Positions 11,820 to 23,781 are shown, numbered from the stretch's first letter. The stretch: DNA of 64,000 nt from Motacilla alba alba (GCF_015832195.1 NC_052018.1:27804115-27868114), one strand, 5' to 3'. Notes: generated by a model not told the origin, from the sequence alone. Program-made: numbers and translations.

Positions 11820-12595
11820 AGCTACTCCACTAAAAAGGGGCAGAAAAGGCAGAGCAAGAGAAAGAAAAATGGGAGAGGGAGGGGGAAGAAGAGGGCTTTA
11901 CCACCAGAGGCCGGAGAGTGCCGTCGATGTCCCGAGGTGGGGCTGTGCACGCTGCCTGCCTGGGCACAGCTCCTGTGGCAATGAGTGGCTGGACACCAGG
12001 TGCGGGGTGCTTGGGCAGGTGGGCCAGGAGCCTGGACAGGGTCATGGTGAGGATGGGCAGTGGGCTGGCTCGGGGAAGCTGGATCACAGGCAGGGATGCA
12101 GAGATGAAGTAGGCAGGGCACTGGTCAGGGACACAGGGAGGCAAGACAGATGCAAGGGTGAGCAAGAGCCAGCGAGGACAGGAGAGCCAAAAGGCAGGAC
12201 TCCAAAAGCAAGTTTGAAAAGCTCCCAAAGAGTCAAAAAGGTGAAGGACATTGCAGCCCACAGAGCATGGGGTGCAGTTACTTTTTATGCCCCTGGCTCT
12301 TCCCAAAGTCTGCCTGCTGACAGGAGACCATTGGCCCAGTGTGATGTCCCAGTGCAGGCCATTGTCAGACACCTTTTGCCATCTGACTGGAGAGTGTCTC
12401 TGCGGTACAGTGTTTTCCATGTCCCCCTGCTGAGTGCCTGTCCCATGTGAGACGTGACATGGTGGCCAGGCAAAGTCCCCCCAGAGACAAGGCTTTGCTC
12501 CATCTTCTCCTGGCTGCCTCCTGGATGTGGCACATGTACCACCCCTCCCCCATGTGCCTCTGACAACCATTGCTGAGATATAAAAAAACCTCATT
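11820..12595 (-). mobile_element. GC-rich islet, possible old minus-strand LTR
   Basis: About 775 bp of GC-rich DNA, unlike its AT-rich flanks. On the minus strand it has a CCAAT-type box (complement of ATTGG near 12330) about 45 bases before a TATA-like CATAAAAAG near 12280, an arrangement typical of LTR U3. A possible start TGTCAG complements 12563-12568. I found no AATAAA in the expected place and no target-site duplication, so the LTR call is tentative. The minus strand is open for 254 codons and the plus strand for 193 over the same DNA. That points to stop-codon depletion by base composition rather than coding. Neither translation shows a domain I recognise. Confidence 0.4.
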
Positions 12596-13029
12596 GGCTC
12601 CTTACAACGTTATAATTTATAAATCATTTATGAACAGGAAGTAAGGATGTTTTCAAATTGTATCCTTTGTCTGGTATCTTATGCAAAGTAATAACCCTAA
12701 TAATAAATATCTTCAATATAATATGTCCCTATAATTTGCATGTGATAGTTTTATAGCAATTTCTCTTTGTGGAGAGAATAAATGCTTACAATGTTGTTGT
12801 GTTCTTGCTGTCACAGGCCAAATTTACTTTGAGGCTTCTTATTTTATTAGCATGTCCTTTGTTACAGAAATTACTAGCTTAGACTATTCCAGCTCTGTTT
12901 TCCTACAGTGGTATTGTTTATTTTTATTTGAATCATGGTTATAATGTTTTATATAAGGCTTTCATTTGAGTCAATTTTATTTAATTTAGACTTTAACGAC
13001 TAGTATTGGTTTTTTCCATACCTTTAATT
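12596..13029. other. AT-rich spacer, nothing recognised
   Basis: AT-rich DNA between the GC-rich islet and the next LTR, with no supported feature. Confidence 0.55.
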
Positions 13030-13119
13030 ATTCTGATTCCTGAAAGATAGGCCGTAAATAAATCCCCACAGACCGATGTCTATAGAGCAGGTACTTGTTT
13101 GTTGCAGCTCTGGTGGGGC

Positions 13120-13143
13120 GGGGGGGGGGGGGGGGGGGGGGGG
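13120..13143. repeat. poly(G) run (G24)
   Basis: Twenty-four consecutive G, preceded by GGGGC. It lies between the putative polyadenylation region and R of the minus-strand LTR. Its length may be unreliable in any assembly, because G homopolymers are error-prone. Confidence 0.95.
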
Positions 13144-13634
13144 CATATCTCCACCTAACTCACTGACCTTTGTCAAGTGCTGTGGTATATTTACACAGAA
13201 AGTATTGCTTAGTGTTATTATGTCGCTATAACATCATCACATAATGCACAAGAACTAATTTACATAGCATGACCTCATGGTTATTACATAGTTCTTTTGC
13301 ACTGCGCTTATACCTCCCCAGTTCGGGGGTCTTCGGGAGTCATCAGGGGTCTTTGATGAAGGCTTCCAAGGTCCTCTTTGCATTTAAAATTTTCAGCTTT
13401 GTCTTCAGAGCACATGCAGTCATGGTGTTCCTTGGTCTGTCTGGACTTAACTGGTCTAAATTCTTTGTTTTGTGGCTAATCGACTTTGCACTTGCCAATT
13501 TTTCATTAGTACTATACTTACCTATCTCTAAAGCTATTCACCTGGTGAGTTTGTTTTTTTTTTGTCTATTCAGCATTAAGCAACTAGTTATCATATACAA
13601 GTCATTACATTGCATAAAAAGTTATTTATATCAT

Positions 13635-13808
13635 GTTATACAGGTACAAAAGTTATGATTCAGGTTATATAGGTATAAAAAGCTATGATTCAGGTTATGT
13701 AGGTATCAGGTTATATAGGTATATTGATATCAGGTTATATAGATATTTATAACTCAAGCTATATAAGCACCTTGTAACTTAGATCAAAGTTATATAGACA
13801 TCAATTTA
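13635..13808. repeat. degenerate minisatellite, GTTATATAGGTAT core
   Basis: About seven copies of a unit beginning GTTATATAGGTAT (variants GTTATACAGGTA, GTTATGTAGGTAT, GTTATATAGATAT), each followed by a spacer of 3-17 bases that often ends TCAG. Unit length varies between about 16 and 30. It lies in what appears to be the U3 region of the minus-strand LTR. Confidence 0.85.
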
Positions 13809-13810
13809 CA

Positions 13811-15584
13811 AAAGTTTTTAAATGCTTCCAAAGAAAGGAAAGTAGATAATCTGCTTCTGTATAATAAAACCAAGACGTTTTCCACAACTCATATGGGTTT
13901 TTTCCTATCTGTTAATAAATTAAAAATAAATTTAAAAAGTAATTAAGCATAATTGGCTATTCCATGCACATTTTGAAGACTGTGTTTCCTATCTCTGTGA
14001 TAGTTTTCTTTGGCTTCAATAAATAAATTTCTTTGTGTTTAGTAGTTAAGCAGTTAATGACAGATTCACTTTTGCATTTTTTCCCTAAATAAAGTTGATT
14101 ATTCATAGCACTATAAGCCTGAGTGACAAGAACAAAAAAGCAATATTAATAGCAAAGTGAAAATAAAGTTTTGGTTGGTTTTTTCAAATTGTTTTTTCCT
14201 TCATGGGAGTAATGGTTTATATATTTTCACCAAATTTCAAAAATAAATGTTTCATAATTCTATCAAATATACCTGCCAGACGGAAGTCTTCCTTTTAGGG
14301 AGAATCCCCTTTGTGTCTTAGTATGCATGTATATATGCAGTGCGGAATACAGATCATTTATTGGAGCCTTTGTTACCTGTTAATCCAGTGTCTGATGCAT
14401 TACCTGAATTTCTGAACTTAGAAATTCACTTTGGAAGCAAGTGAAATACGCGCAGAGGGTGCAGAGCTTTCTAGAGGAAGCATATCTATGCTGTCACATG
14501 AGCTGTGTGGGAAAAACCAAACAGCTTGTAAAAGCGTGCACCACTTCATTAATAAAATAAATTTCAAAAGGTGTTCATCCCTTAGACTACAACTTTCAGG
14601 CTTCTGTCTATAAGATATTATGTAATTTTTCTTATGTTTTAATATTTTTGGTGCTAATTCTCCTCTAGAGTACTTTTTTGTTTAGTATTATTGTAATATA
14701 TCATATTTTCATTGAATCCTAATGATTCATTTAAGAAAATATCAGGACACAAATGCACGTAACTGTTATTTGTCCCAGTGATTATGAAATTCAAATATAT
14801 TTTACCTACTTTATAAGAATGAATGACCACCAGAATCTGTTTCCTCAGACATAAAATCCATGTTCAACTACACATACTTACACCTTTAAGAAATTTTAGA
14901 AAGAAGAAAATGCATATTTTTTATATCAGCAGAAAGAAACATTATCATTTAGGATAATGATTAATCTGACAAAATGAGATGAAGACCCTTACTTTAATGT
15001 GTTTTTGCACAAAATCTCACTGGACTCATCAATCCTGACAGCATTAGTAGGCTTCATTAAGGATTAGTTAAATTAGCCATTACTTCTTAACGTTATTGGC
15101 TAATTGCTTTGTGAATCTCCAGCAGCTCCAGAGTATACTAAAGCTCCATATCAATACAGTAAACTTTCACTTCGCGCTATGATATCACACTATTTAAACC
15201 TTGATTGATGGTTGATCTTCAAAAGCTGAAATGGGCTTTATGAAATTCCTAAGTAGGTAGAACAGAAAAGTAGAGTGAAGATTTTATTGTCTGGTACAAA
15301 TATAGTTTTTAATATGCTGAAAGTATTGGTGACGATGACCGGCTAAAAATTTCAGCTGAGAAAAAAATCCCACAAATTCTAAAGATAACACCACCTTACA
15401 GCATTTCTTGATTAGAATACTGTAGTCCCCTTTACTACAGTCCCCTTTTTACTGTAGGCCCCATGCTAGATAAAAGCATGGCATGAATTACAAATTGACA
15501 TTTAAAGCAGTAAAATGTGTTAGTTATTTATGGAAAAATGTATTGTACCTTGTCCAGATGTGATCTTTAAATATCACCTACTTC
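13811..15584. other. AT-rich stretch, nothing recognised
   Basis: Non-coding, AT-rich, without identifiable repeats or credible open frames. Confidence 0.6.
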
Positions 15585-16245
15585 AGCTGCCTTGCTCTGG
15601 GCAGGGACTACTTTCACCATTGCACATGGCTCAAAGTCCCATTCAACCTAGCCTTGAATGTTTCCAATAATGGGGCATCCACAACTTTGCTGGGCAGCCT
15701 GTCCAGTGTCTCATCACCCTCACATTAAATACTTTGTTCTTAATATCGAATCTAATAACTGGTCAAAATCTACCTTCATTCAGTTTTAAAACCATTATTT
15801 CTTGTCCTATTCATATGAGTCCTGGTTAAATGTCTATCCCCATTTTTCTCATAGGCCCCCTTTAAATATGAATAAGGTCTCTCCAGAACCTTCACTTGCC
15901 CAGGCTACACAATCTCAACTCTCTCAGTCGATATTTTGGAAAAGGTCTCTCTGACCATTTTTGTGGTCCTCTTTTGGACCCACTCTAACAGGTCCATGTT
16001 GTGCTAGGGGCCCCAGAGCTGTATGTGGTGTGCAATGCAAGGTCTCACAAGTGTGGTACTGGGAAGAATCATTTCTCTCGATCTGCTGGTCATGTGTCTT
16101 TTTATGCAGTCCTGGATACATTTGGCTTTCAGGACTGTGAATGCACATTTTCAGCTCATGTCTAAGTTTTCACCCACTGGAATACCCCAAGTCCTTTTCT
16201 GTAGGGTTGGTCTCAATCCATTCCTAATGCAGTCTGTACTGAAGA
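15585..16245 (-). mobile_element. CR1 LINE fragment, antisense
   Basis: About 660 bp of CR1 3'-proximal sequence in reverse. Matching segments include GGGGCATCCACAACTTTGCT, GGGCAGCCTGTCCAGTGTCT, GACCCACTCTAACAGGTCCA and CCCAAGTCCTTTTCTGTAGG. The match is clearly decayed, suggesting an old insertion. The extreme 3' end at the left is missing. Several short antisense frames across it are not genes. Confidence 0.88.
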
Positions 16246-19200
16246 AATATGAAGTACCTGGTTGATTTGTCCATGCCTCTTTGTCATTTATGAAAATAAC
16301 TCATGACTGCAAAATTTATGCCAGTCTGTACGGCAGTCTTCTTCTCAGAACAGACACCTATCAGTGCTTCTAAATAGTAATAGATGCACTTCAGGAACAC
16401 AAGGCTCAAATTGACAGCTTGAAGCCTACTACTCTAAGAATAATACATTAATCAATAGTAAAAATCATGGAAATGCCCTCTTACTTCTCTGTTGAAACTC
16501 TGTCAGGATTCAGCAGAGAATTAAAGCTTTGTGACCTGTGTGTGAAAAAAAAGAACAAACCTGTTTCTATTGTGTAACATTGAGCATTGTGTATTTGGGA
16601 AGGGAATAATCTTTGATTCCAGTCCTTGGTTCTAGTGTACTAATGCATGGTATGAACATTTTTATCTGGGTATAACTGCAACTGGGATCAAGGAGTTTCA
16701 TTGCTTGTTGCTCTTTTGCTAAGGAACAGAAAATCCTGACTTCCATAGCTGCAGCACTGCAAGTGCTGGAGGACAAATCCAAGGAAGAAATGGCACAAAA
16801 AAAAAGCTGTAACTCCTGTAACTTCTGGTAAATCACACTTTGGCCTTAGGTGTCCTCTGGATTCCTCTATTCTTGAAACGAGCTGACAGCACACTTAATC
16901 CACAGGGGAAGTTTTTTTCCCATATAATTTGGAGTTTTGTGAATTCTCATCATCATCATTGTGTCTGTATAGCAGAAGGGTTTCAGATAGCTAAATAAGT
17001 CCTGCCAGGACTCTGGGCTATAGAAACAGTTTCCCACTAGGAATCACAGAGTTTATCCTGACTACCCATGCCTCAAGAGTCAGAGAGCAAAGGAGGGGTT
17101 GGAATGTTCCTGCTTTGGTGATCATCTTTGTAGTCAGGGAACTCAAGAAGACAGAAGGTCTCACATGAAGATAAATGGTCTCCTAGAAATAAAGGCTAAT
17201 TACCCTGCTGGGAAATGAAGAGTGGAGAGATGAAAGTGCAAAAAAGAAAGCTGAAAAATTTCTCTGCTGTTTTTTTATTCTGTAGATCAGCACCTGGGTT
17301 TTAAGCACTTCCAAGTGAAGGTTCTTGTGGCAGAACTAAGTGAATGACACTGTTACATGTTAATTAAAGAATCAAGAACTGTATAATATTACAGAAAAAA
17401 AGAAAACTAAACCAACAAAAAACAGAACTCTGTCTTCAGAAATAAGATACATCTCATCAGAGCTCTAGTGCAGGGAATTGTTCTTTAAATGAAAGTTTGG
17501 GATGCATAACTGGAGTCCGTGAGCAAAAGGCCTTGGGAGGTAATCCTGCAAGACTTCTGTCTGGAAGATGTGCCATGTAGGTGTGTTAGCTAGCACACAT
17601 CTATTACACCAGAGTCTGGCTTCACAGGTAACATACATGGAATAAAGCTTTGGAGCTAATATCCTGAGAGTTTTACACCAGGGATAGGAAAATTTTGTAG
17701 TTTAGGAAAAAACAATGGTGATTTCTGTATGGCAATTACTGTCTTTTTTGATCCCACAAAACTGGAATACAGATATGCATTTCACATGCACAATATATTT
17801 TCCTGTAATTGAGGTGCATGTGAAGTTGCACCCTTTTATTGTAATACCATGCTAACATCCCATGTCTGAGTCCAAAGCAGACAAATTCTTTAAAGTCTTA
17901 CATCCTACAAAAGATAAATACGTGACATTGTGTAAGGTTGACCTTGATTGACTGCCAGTCTCTCACACAACTCCTCTTCCTAAAAAGAACACAGGAAGAG
18001 AGTAGGATGAAAAAGCATACGGGTCAATATAAAGATTGGAAATCACTTAAGAACTGCTATCACAGCAAAATAAACTTGACTTGGAGAATTTTAAGTTAAA
18101 TTAATCTTTTAATTAAATGAAGTAAGACATATCAGGTGATATATTAGGACAAAATCAGAAAACTTTCTCCCGCGCCTCTCTCCTCTTTCCAGGCTTTCTG
18201 TGATATTAAATATGTTGTCAGCATTAGGCAAGAAGGCAAAGGTGATATCATGTTAGCTTTAGTATAAGAATGACCCATACTAAGATTTCATTCTCAAAAT
18301 TCATTACAAAGTCAAGATTAAGTTAGGAGAAGGAATCTAAACCTGTGACACTGATGGGTAATTGGGCAAGTCTCTGGACATTGTTGTGAATGAAAGGAAT
18401 ATTACTAGTGAGGGATACACAAAGCTGGAATTTACTTTCACAGAGAAATAAATGTCTTTGAATGGTGCATTGTCAGAGACAGAAAACAAGAGCTGACAAG
18501 CCCTCCTACCTCTATTGAATAAACATGGTTAATTTAATTCAAATGTGATAGCCCAAATTTGTGTTATCCTTTTTCAGTATTTCATTATCACAATTAATGT
18601 GGGCAGAGGGAAATCTGGTCAGTTTGTCCAGTGGTGATGTCACAGGCAGAGTCCCTCATGTTTCTTTTTGAATTCAGCCTTAAATACTTGCAGTTGTTTC
18701 TTCTTTGAAGCAATAATGAAAAAAATAGGATTTGACACTATAATTGCTAATACACTTAGGTTTTTTTTTCCCTCTTTAGGTGTGAATGCAGAACAAATTC
18801 AATACATGGCTTCAATACATGGTACAGCAGTTAAAACTGAAGATCTGAGGGTTTTTACCTTAGATGACCAATAATTCAGCAAAGTATCTGGACTAGCAAG
18901 TGTGTATTTTGTCAGTAAATACACCTTTTAAATTGCACACAAAACATGTTACACTTATATACAATCCCACACATAATTCCAGTTCTTATCACAAGCTATT
19001 GTTCATTGCACCTTTTTTATTAATATATTTTCTGACTGTTATTCTCATGTATCCACATTCTTTCTACTAAGTGAAACTCCACATAAATACATATGTAATC
19101 CCAGAAATATAATGAGGCTTTTTATATATTTCACTATGTCACCACAACTCATATTAGCTGCTGCTATAAACAGGGAGTTCTAAAGAATGCTTCAAGATAG

Positions 19201-19430
19201 TGTTGATGTTAAAAGTGCACATTCATAGGTAAAGATAAGTGATCTATTTATTAGCAAATGGCAATGTAACAGAAGAGAATGTGGCATTGTTCTTATGTAT
19301 TTTCCAGTAGTCTACTGAGAAAGCACATATTTATCCATTAAGAATGAAAAATATAAAAGAAGTTGAAAGAAGTGAAAGTTTGAGACAATCAGAGTGGTTA
19401 GTGGAAAGAATTTATCACTACTGCTGACAT
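16246..19430. other. AT-rich stretch; one weak exon-like signal
   Basis: No repeat family recognised over 3.2 kb. The only coding-like hint is at 18780-18874, described separately. Other open frames here, such as those at 16.6-16.9 kb, are short and overlap on the same strand in different frames. Confidence 0.55.
18780..18874 (+). other. weak candidate terminal exon segment
   Basis: A strong splice-acceptor-like tract (TTTTTTTTTCCCTCTTTAG, 18761-18779) is followed by 31 codons of unusually balanced composition ending in TAA at 18872-18874. The peptide starts GVNAEQIQYMASIHG and ends FTLDDQ. I do not recognise the protein. No matching upstream exon, start codon or nearby polyadenylation signal is visible. 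In AT-rich DNA such acceptor-like tracts are common, so chance remains the likelier explanation. Confidence 0.12.
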
Positions 19431-19905
19431 TGGCCACCTGAGCTGCCTGGGCACACACACTGGCTCATGTTCAGCCAGTTGACCAGCACCCCCAGGTCCT
19501 TTCCCACAAGGCAGCTTTCCAACCACTCTGCCCCCAGCCTGTAGCTCTGTATGGGCTTATTGTGACTCAAGTGCAGGACCCGGCACTAGGTGTTGTTGAA
19601 CCTAATAACATTGACCTGGGCCCATTTATCCAGTTTGTCCAGATCCCTATGCAGAGCCTTCTAAGTTGCATAGCAGGTCTAGATCCCTATGCAGAGCCTT
19701 CTAAGTTGCATAGCAGGTCACTGTTACTCTTTGGATAATGAGGTCTTCATTCTTCCTGTACCTGTCTTCCACTCAGGAGACTGGTCTTACTATTAAGGAC
19801 TGGGACAAAGAAGGCATTAAGTCCCTCAGCCTTTTCCTCATCCTTAGTCACTATCCTGAAATATGTCATTATCTAAGCTTCCCTGAGGTCACAGTTTTTC
19901 CAATA
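19431..19905 (-). mobile_element. CR1 LINE fragment with large internal deletion
   Basis: Antisense CR1 in two pieces. Piece one (about 19431-19720) covers the end of ORF2, with CR1 segments such as CACCCCCAGGTCCTTTCCCA, AAGTGCAGGACCCGGCACTA and CAGATCCCTATGCAGAGCCT. Piece two (about 19755-19905) corresponds to a far more 5' part of ORF2 (AAGAAGGCATTAAGTCCCTC, CAGCCTTTTCCTCATCCTTA). Many hundred bases of ORF2 that should lie between them are missing. A 40-bp tandem duplication sits at the end of piece one, next to the deletion junction. No intact reverse transcriptase frame remains. Confidence 0.85.
19641..19719. repeat. 40-bp tandem duplication, two copies
   Basis: The 40 bases from 19641 (starting AGATCCCTATGCAGAGCC) are repeated immediately from 19681. 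The copies are identical except for the last base. The duplication is inside the CR1 copy and just before its internal deletion. Confidence 0.97.
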
Positions 19906-20479
19906 GATCTTCAGTCTGAGCTTGTAGATAATAGATTTTCAATAGTTTGTGAAACGAGGAGGATTAGTGGATTAGTGCCCAAGTCTTTTGACATCGAAGA
20001 ACTAGGTTAAGAGATCTGCTTTGGGTCAAAAGAGAAATGAGTTTGATAATCTCTGCTTAGTCCCAGGGAAACATTTGTACAAATCACAAAACAACCTTTA
20101 AACATTTTCTACTATTGAAATTCTTTACTTACAAAGGTCAAATCTGTGCTACATGCAAAGAAAATCATACAGCAAAGCCATGTCTTTCTTATTGAAACTG
20201 ATCTATAAATCCAAAACATACTGAGACTCTCACCGCTTAGAAATCATACTCAGATGGACTGTAACAACTCATATGAGTCACGTACCTCTCGTTAACTATT
20301 CCCCCCCTTTTTTTTTTTTTTTAAGCTATCCATTTCACTCTTGCCGTTTTTCAGTTCACGTAGTGAAGCAGTCAGCGGAGTTCCCTCGGGCTGTAATCCA
20401 ATATAGAACCTGGACATTTCTATTTTCTGGTGTAGACTAAAACAAACTCGAAAAAACACTTCTAGCTCTCTGTATAGGG
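19906..20479. other. spacer with C/T homopolymer block, nothing recognised
   Basis: Non-coding. It contains a run of C followed by about 15 T near 20300-20322. Confidence 0.55.
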
Positions 20480-21280
20480 TGCTGATGGACAAGTGCTGGC
20501 AGCAGCAGTGGCTGCAGTGAGCAGTGGCTGGGACAGCATTATGCTGGACGTGGCCATTTCCAGCTGGCTCCAGCCCATCTGCCACACAGCACAGCTGAGC
20601 TCCACCAGCTGAGGTGAGGGAACCTCTGAGAAAATGTGTTAGAGAAAGGGGAATAGCCACACAAGCAGTGTGAAGAGTGAAGGTGGGCGAAAGAGAAACA
20701 ATGCTGAGAACATCAATGCCACTGAAGAAGGACGAAAGGAGATGTTGCAGGTACCAGAGCAGATTTCCCTGCAGCTCGTGGAGAGAACAGCGGGGTCCAC
20801 TTGCTGGAATGGAGGCTGTTTGCTGAAGGAACTTGGCTCAAGAAGTGCCCTCAAAGGAGCAGGGCTAGAGGACTAGAGCCTGTGGAGATGATGTCCCTTG
20901 CAGAACCAGGGAAAAGTGTGAGGAGGACAGAGCAATAAAGATTAAATGTTATGGACTGACCACAACTCCTGGACTGCTTAGAGTGGGGATTCAGAGGGTT
21001 GTGAAAAACTGAAGCTGAGATTGGGAAGAAGGGAGAACAAGAAAAGGTGGTTTTATTTTGTCTTCATTTATCACCACCTTACTCTATTTTAACTAGCAAT
21101 ACATTAAATTTATGTTCCCTCAGTAAAGCATATTTTGCCCATGATGGAAATTGGTAAGTGATCTCCCTGTCTTTACCTCATCTCGGGAGGTTTTTTGTTC
21201 TCTTTTCTCCTGTCCAATTGCAGAGAGGGAGAGAACAGCTAAGCAGGGGTCAGGCAGCCAGTCAAGGTCAGCCCGTCACA
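20480..21280 (+). mobile_element. old avian ERV LTR (approximate start)
   Basis: I recognise the order of blocks typical of a widespread avian ERV LTR: CCCTGCAGCTCGTGGAGAGA, then ATGGACTGACCACAACTCC, GGTTTTATTTTGTCTTC, a GTAAGTGATCTCCCTGTCTT block and a 3' end in which TCAAGGTCAGCCCGTCACA stands where the family ends in a CCACACA-like terminus. The right edge is therefore about 21280. The left edge is unclear and no duplication was found. A 122-codon antisense frame at 20292-20660 straddles the left edge and is not a gene. Confidence 0.65.
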
Positions 21281-23781
21281 ACCTATTTCTGAACTTAGTA
21301 AGTCCAGCTAAAAACATTTCAAGACCATGGCTATGAGCATAAACCCTATCCAGGAGTTGTCCTCACTGTGAACTTACTCAAATGCTCTATTATCATGGAA
21401 TCCCTGGATTGCAGATAAAGATCAATCAGATTGAATTGTAACCTTCCTAGATTTGGAAAACTTTCATATCTGCATATGGAATCTATTTCAAAGTAAATAT
21501 ATTAGGATGAAATACTATTTTTGAATAACTATTGTTATGTTAATAAATTTGACAGCTACAGAAAAGTCCTTTCAGGCCTACAAAAAACAGGATTTCTAGA
21601 ATGAATCCTTTAATCAATAATGAAAAAAGTGAATACATTAAATAAAATTTGAAGTATAGTAAGGCAGAACCAGTTACACCAACTGGATTTTTCATCTTGA
21701 CTTCAAGTTTAGTGAAATATGTAGGGGACATACTCAATGCAGAAAATGCAAGTGGCCATAATCCCAAACCTTTCTGAAGGCATTGACTTGCTATTAATTT
21801 CACTGGGCACTGAAAACAAGTAATTCTTTCACTGTTACAAATGTTTATTGCAGAGGGTAGCATGCATTACACTAGAAACAGTTTAAGCTTGTTTCATCTT
21901 AACAGTGAAATATCAGGTACCTTATTATTGTTTTTCTTGAGAGATGATTTGTTTTCTTCCTGTTTGTGTTTGCAATTCAGTATGAACTGAAATACAAAGT
22001 TAGTCAAAGCCTAAGAAAAATATTCTGATAGTCTGAATTCACTGTTGCACCATTGTGGGCTAGAAAACAGCTTCAGTTTTGAATCCAAATAAGTAGTAAA
22101 ATACTATAGAAATGGAACTTGGAAGAAAAAAAAAAAAGGAAAAGAACCCTTACTTGTGTGAAAAAAAAGATCTGTTTAGTTATTAAAAAAAAGACTTATG
22201 TGTAATATGGTTATAAGGTCAGATGTGATTGTCTATAAAAGAAGACATTCTGGATCTGACTAATAAATTGTTCAATCTGCTGTCAAACTTTTCATTGAAC
22301 ATGTGGGGTGTTTGGTGAAGGAATCATCACAAGTAAACATCAGTTCAACCTGCTGTCAAACCTTTCATTGAACATGTGGGGTGTTTGGTGAAGGAATCAT
22401 CACAAGTAAACATCAGAAGTAAATTCTACACAATGTTAAAGTCAGTCCCACTTTCAATGTTACTAAGTTACTTGCATTTATGTACAACTACAACAAATGT
22501 GGTACTGTAATTATCTTGAGAAAGCCTGAAGTATTGAACTATGGTGCTTTTGAGAAAACAAAATTACTTACAGTCACAGATTATACTACTAAAGACAGTA
22601 GATTTAGTCATGTTTTCAGGAAAGAATACACTTAAGAATTATCAGGTTCAAGACACATTGAATTTTGTGAAACAATACTAAATTAGTAAGCAACAACTAC
22701 TATACAAAAAAAATTGCTTTTAAAATACTAAGACTCATGAAAATCACCTATGTTTTGACAACAGATTTTTTAATTATTTCATGAGAAAAAACATGTCACT
22801 AATTTCTGTACTGTATGTTTTGTGTCTGATTTTTTTTTCTCTGTATAATTTTGTTACTACACTGTTAGGTTAATTAGGGTCTTCTCAGTTTTCTATTTTC
22901 ACTTAAAAATATTTTTTTTAAAGATCTTGTTTACTAAATCACAATGGGCATCAGCCACTTAAAAAAATCAAATAAACACAAGCAATAATGAAGTTGTTTT
23001 TAAACAATATCAAAATTTTCAAATATTACTGGCACAATAGTATGTAACAAAACAATATTGCAGTAGGGAATATCTTCAAAGAAATAGAAGAAAATCAAAA
23101 CAATTGACTTTTCAGCATCACAGTGGGGTGTGCTGAAATTGAACTGTGCTCAGCAAAAAGCTAGAAAACAATAGATACAGTAGCAATACATCAAAGAAAT
23201 TGTGATATCTTTCATAGGAACATGAAAATTAAAGTGGTCTTTGAGGTCATGTATACTGGTCCCTGGCTATGGCAGTTCTATTGGAAAGACAGAAACACTA
23301 GCTTTATAGAAGATTGTTCCCAGATCATTCTTATTATAAAAATTCTTACCCTAATAAGCTCTATTTCTCAAGCTGAATTAATTCATGTTTATGTTATAGG
23401 CATTTCCCTCATCATCTCATTTGTCCATCAGCTTAAATATCTTTTCTTCTCTGGAATTTGTTTCCTTAATGATTTAGGGACAGTCATCAGGGAAGTCTGA
23501 TTCTTTTCCTTTTCTGAGCTAAACAGTCCAGGTTTATTTTAGACTGCACTCGTAACAGTCTTCAGACCTGTTTAGAATTGAACTTTACCTGATTGTTTGC
23601 TATACTTAAATATTTTTTTAAAAAACTTTTCTCCATTTCAGTATTATCACAGCCTTGTAAAATAGCATGGTACTTCTGCTTTTCTTGAGTTTAGTAGCAT
23701 CCTAATATTGTTTGCATTATTTGTGACAACAGCATAGTCAGGGCATGAGTAACTGATAACATGCCAAGAAATCTTTTTTGA
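21281..23781. other. AT-rich stretch with one tandem duplication
   Basis: No transposon or gene recognised. The 73-bp tandem duplication at 22271-22416 is the only distinct structure. A 107-codon minus frame (21540-21863) and a 92-codon plus frame (23222-23500) are hydrophobic-looking because the DNA is T-rich. Neither has a motif I can support. Confidence 0.55.
22271..22416. repeat. 73-bp tandem duplication, two copies
   Basis: Copy one is 22271-22343 and copy two 22344-22416, beginning TTCAATCTGC and TTCAACCTGC. Only two or three differences separate them, so the duplication is recent relative to the surrounding decayed repeats. The unit matches no repeat family I recognise. Confidence 0.97.

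Larger units (their letters stand above)
13030..13810 (-). mobile_element. ERV LTR, minus strand, with minisatellite U3
   Basis: Read on the minus strand, the order is: AT-rich minisatellite U3 (13635-13808), a TATA element (GGTATAAGCGC, complement of 13306-13316), a transcribed region, a C run (G24 on the plus strand), then GCAACAAACAAGTACC. That last block matches the GCAATAAACAA polyadenylation segment of LTRs, with AATAAA mutated to AACAAA. It ends with a short U5 (complement of 13030-13095). No convincing target-site duplication was found, so both edges are approximate. The 129-codon frame at 13269-13658 runs antisense through U3 and R and has no retroviral protein features. Confidence 0.6.

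Noticed and set aside
11830..12594. 254-codon open frame on the minus strand as a gene
   Set aside because: The opposite strand is open over the same DNA, the translation is P/S/C/L-rich without a domain, and the block looks like an old LTR. Base composition explains the lack of stops.
13269..13658. 129-codon plus-strand frame as a gene
   Set aside because: It runs antisense through an LTR and into its minisatellite. The hydrophobic composition comes from T-rich DNA.
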